Shown here piece by piece: positions 61,876 through 64,000 of a stretch of 64,000 nt of DNA. Made by a program: the position numbers and the translations under genes. Numbering within the stretch: the stretch's first letter is position 1; every line of letters begins with the position of its first letter. A model generated the notes under the pieces. That model was not told where the DNA came from. It searched no databases and saw nothing but the letters and a program-made list of their open reading frames with translations. This DNA comes from Dendrophyllia cribrosa. Taxonomy: Eukaryota; Cnidaria; Anthozoa; Scleractinia; Dendrophylliidae. The stretch is taken from NCBI GenBank assembly GCA_024195265.1, contig JAJLRJ010000006.1:23869770-23933769 (forward strand), written 5' to 3'.

Positions 61876-62627
61876 TACAGTTTAGCCGTCGTGGTTGCCT
61901 CTTTAATCCTCGGACATACAAGGCCAAGGGGGAGAAGAGCGGACGCCACACACCCCCCTTAAGGTTTTTCTTCGATTTTCTTCAAGAACATTTATTGTAA
62001 GCACACGCCATTTTCTTCGTTTATCCTTGAGATACATTTTAGTAAGGTATGGAGGCAATCGGTTGCTCTGGCGACGAGATATGACATCATAATTAGCACA
62101 AGGTTAAGCCATAATGATTTTGAATAAAAATACGTGTTGCACATTTTTCCGGTGGAAAAAAAACATAAAACGCAACCAAAAGCAGCAAATCGTTAATTCT
62201 GTCATATTTTACAGCTCCAGCAAGAAAATATTTTTTCCCCCACAAATTTGAATTTTTAGTAAAATGCAAGATGATGACAGATCCCCAGCAGCGCCATGAC
62301 CTATAATATTTACTTTAGATCTGTTAGAGCACATCATATCACTAAGGATGCTTATAGGTGCTATCCGACATCTAAGTTGTGAAAATCCGACATCCAAGTT
62401 GACGCGAAACGTTTCTCACAAACTGTTTGACACTTGGTGAATAGCGCCGGTGTATGTTAACTTGTCTTTAAATAATTATTTTATATTTTGTGACAACAAC
62501 TTGGTCAAAATGTTGCACACCGGAATGAATATTACAAAATTTTTACGGATCAGTTATTCAAACAAAATAAAACAAACGTTCGTTTTTAGAATTGACATCA
62601 TACATTTGGCAGAAGAACAAGGCTTAC
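61876..62627. other. No gene recognised
   Basis: AT-rich. GACATCTAAGTTGTG and GACATCCAAGTTGAC form a small direct repeat near 62,368 and 62,389. Nothing else supported. Confidence 0.45.
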
Positions 62628-62642
62628 CTTTATATATTCATC

Positions 62643-63045
62643 ATCATGAACTAGACCCAGCTAACAAGATGATGTTTTCATCATTGCCGGCCTCGTGTGC
62701 GAATTCGTCGGGACACATTTTAATATTAACGTGCTCGTCTTGTTTTGGAAATGTCCCGTCTCCACTGACAATGTCACACACTACAAAACAAGAAACAAGG
62801 TTCAGTTTATGGTTTTAAAATAAAAATTGTAAAAGAAAGACCATTTAACGACGAAACAACGAAATTTCCTGTCGCATGTTGTCTCTACATGTTGCAACGA
62901 AAGACGCACATTGTAAAGTAAATTGAATTATTATTTCCTGACCTTTACCAATAATTCCATTTGCTAAAATATCTCCTTGAGTGGTATTCAGGCGGACTGC
63001 AGTAACAGTGTAGTTAAGCTGATGATGAGGGCAAGATAAACTCAT
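62643..63045 (-). CDS. Possible two-exon gene fragment (unknown protein)
   Basis: Exon one reads from an ATG at 63,045 (the frame is open further upstream) through MSLSCPHHQLNYTVTAV to a donor ATTG|GTAAAG, ending at 62,949. Exon two starts at 62,780 after the acceptor TTTGTTTTGTAG and runs through CDIVSGDGTFPKQDEHV to TGA at 62,643-62,645. The intron is 168 bp and the join keeps phase, which is the main support. Upstream of the ATG the frame reads KTYCENEKVR. Together with SLSCP this faintly recalls secreted Cys-containing lectin-type domains, but I do not assign a family. A second strong donor (AAAG|GTAAGC, 62,627) lies past the stop, which argues for caution: it may be a UTR intron, or the whole model may be wrong. 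Confidence 0.3.
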
Positions 63046-63101
63046 TCGAACTTTTTCGTTTTCGCAATATGTCTTTACTCTTGCATTTCTTCGCCGACTG
63101 A

Positions 63102-63259
63102 ATAGGCCTTTATCACGCGGCGGCCATGTTGACTCCCCGGAGAATAAAATGCTTTGTTTTTGCCCCCCCTAACCTCGTTTTCAACTTTTTTTACTGCGAG
63201 GCTTGGCGGCGTAAATCTTTTGTTTTTATACAAAATGGCGGGTCGTGATAAAGGCCTAT
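63102..63259. mobile_element. 158-bp palindromic-end MITE
   Basis: ATAGGCCTTTATCACG occurs at 63,102 and inverted at 63,244-63,259. The match extends, less perfectly, to GGCGGCCAT/CCGCCAT. Target duplication unclear. The ends contain ATGGCGG-type words that resemble YY1 sites, so it could lend promoter activity to flanking genes. Confidence 0.65.
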
Positions 63260-63555
63260 GAACTCATGTTTTGAACGTGGCGCCAAGCAACCACGGGATT
63301 GAAATGGTGATCCCTGATTGGCTCCCCACTGTAGGTGTCAATGTAGCGGGAAACAAAGATTGTTTACCATTGGCTGCGGCCGCACAAGAGTAGTTGACCA
63401 GATTACTTGCAATTAATTGATTAAAATTAATAGCTGGTTTAACAAAATTCCTGATGCGGCCACATATTTTTGGCGTTCACCGAATTTAAACCGTGTTAGC
63501 GGTTTCTATGGATTTATTCAAACCACCTCGCAAGGTAGTTTAGTGCAGGGGTCAA
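63260..63555. other. Spacer, possible promoter region
   Basis: No frame of note. CCAAT-box-like ATTGG words occur at about 63,319 and 63,370, and a GCGGCCGC site at 63,377. This could be upstream sequence for the plus-strand exon candidate, without direct evidence. Confidence 0.3.
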
Positions 63556-63654
63556 TTCAATAAAACTTTTACAAGTGTAATTTACAAGTGTAGCTATTGT
63601 TCTCAACCCCTGAAACAATGGCTACACTTGTAAATTACACTAAGTTTTATTGAA
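63556..63654. mobile_element. 99-bp palindromic element
   Basis: TTCAATAAAACTT...TACAAGTGTAGC pairs with GCTACACTTGTA...AAGTTTTATTGAA around a short centre (TCTCAACCCCTGA). An extra TTTACAAGTG copy makes the left arm slightly longer. Typical hairpin MITE. Confidence 0.75.
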
Positions 63655-63818
63655 CCCGATCTGTCAATCATATTCACGAGCGCTGTAATTTTTGACTTCC
63701 TGTTGAAATCGTAGACTTCGTAGGGACGACTTTCAATTTTAAATAGAGAAAAGAAAACCGTCGTGTGTTTATGTTCTCCACAAAACCTATAATTTGATCA
63801 TTTAATGATGTTTTTCAG

Positions 63819-63954
63819 GGAATACCAAAAAGTAAAATGCACATGAAGAAGCATTGCTTTTGCTCATTAATCCTATTGTTTTGTGCGTCTTGTGCCGCTC
63901 TCGCTGCCTTCGCCGTCGTGGTTGCTGCCTGGCGGATGCTTTGGCAATGCTTTG
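63819..63954 (+). CDS. Possible first coding exon with signal peptide or anchor
   Basis: A 3' splice site TGTTTTTCAG (to 63,818) precedes an ATG at 63,837. A second in-frame ATG follows at codon 3. The peptide starts MHMKKHCFCSLILLFCASC and continues with AALAAFAVVVAAW: a basic N-terminus, then about 25 hydrophobic residues. A donor TTTG|GTAGGT follows at 63,955 in phase 1, the usual phase behind signal-peptide exons. If unspliced, the frame stops at 63,987. The rest of the gene would lie beyond the window. No family can be named, and chance is a real alternative for so short a frame. Confidence 0.3.
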
Positions 63955-64000
63955 GTAGGTTTATTTCGTTCTTCGTTCCCATCAGATGAATAGAAAAAAA

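Overview
The window looks like AT-rich eukaryotic (metazoan) intergenic DNA. There are no bacterial-type operons or rRNA genes and no long intact gene. Almost everything recognisable is satellite DNA, transposons or foldback elements. Several of the short transposon motifs remind me of anthozoan cnidarian (coral/anemone) genomes, but that is recollection and cannot be proved from this window.

Region 1 (1-49,215) is one large tandem satellite with a period of about 453 bp and roughly 100 monomers. It is interrupted by a 1,457-bp insertion with inverted ends and internal ~205-bp tandem repeats (21,346-22,802). The left 19 kb carries a higher-order pattern: a 7,254-bp (16-monomer) block [A1 B1] is repeated as [A2 ... 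B2]. The right third is more heterogeneous. Beyond 47.1 kb the array breaks up under two further insertions: a 487-bp TIR element with a 3-bp target duplication, and a 949-bp piggyBac-like element at TTAA. It ends in decayed remnants. Nearly every monomer contains a 5-bp stem/7-nt loop that matches a tRNA T-arm (B-box). The oldest-looking units carry two such modules, which suggests that the satellite grew out of a tRNA-related (SINE-like) sequence.

Region 2 (49.2-53.9 kb) is non-satellite DNA with a 71-bp-arm hairpin element, a 405-bp TIR element with an 11-bp target duplication that carries a tRNA-like sequence inside, palindromic tandem repeats, a short minus-strand ORF with in-frame peptide repeats, and a 48-bp-arm foldback.

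Region 3 (53.9-59.6 kb) holds two nearly adjacent DNA transposons. The first is a structurally complete hAT element (53,901-56,382; perfect terminal repeats, 8-bp target duplication). Its transposase (BED-like zinc finger, catalytic residues, C-terminal dimerisation domain) is broken by one nonsense codon and one frameshift. The second is a 3.1-kb TTAA-flanked element with ~0.75-kb inverted arms (56,433-59,553), into which two smaller elements have inserted.

Region 4 (59.6-64 kb) is mostly featureless, with a GAC microsatellite, a G-rich quadruplex-prone tract, two or three small palindromic elements and two weakly supported exon candidates: a minus-strand pair at 62,643-63,045, and a plus-strand signal-peptide/anchor-like exon at 63,819-63,954.

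No genes here obviously work together. The story is satellite birth, homogenisation and invasion by transposons. I did not find convincing evidence of a new multi-gene system. The best candidates for something undescribed are the tRNA-arm-bearing satellite and the tRNA-carrying TIR element.
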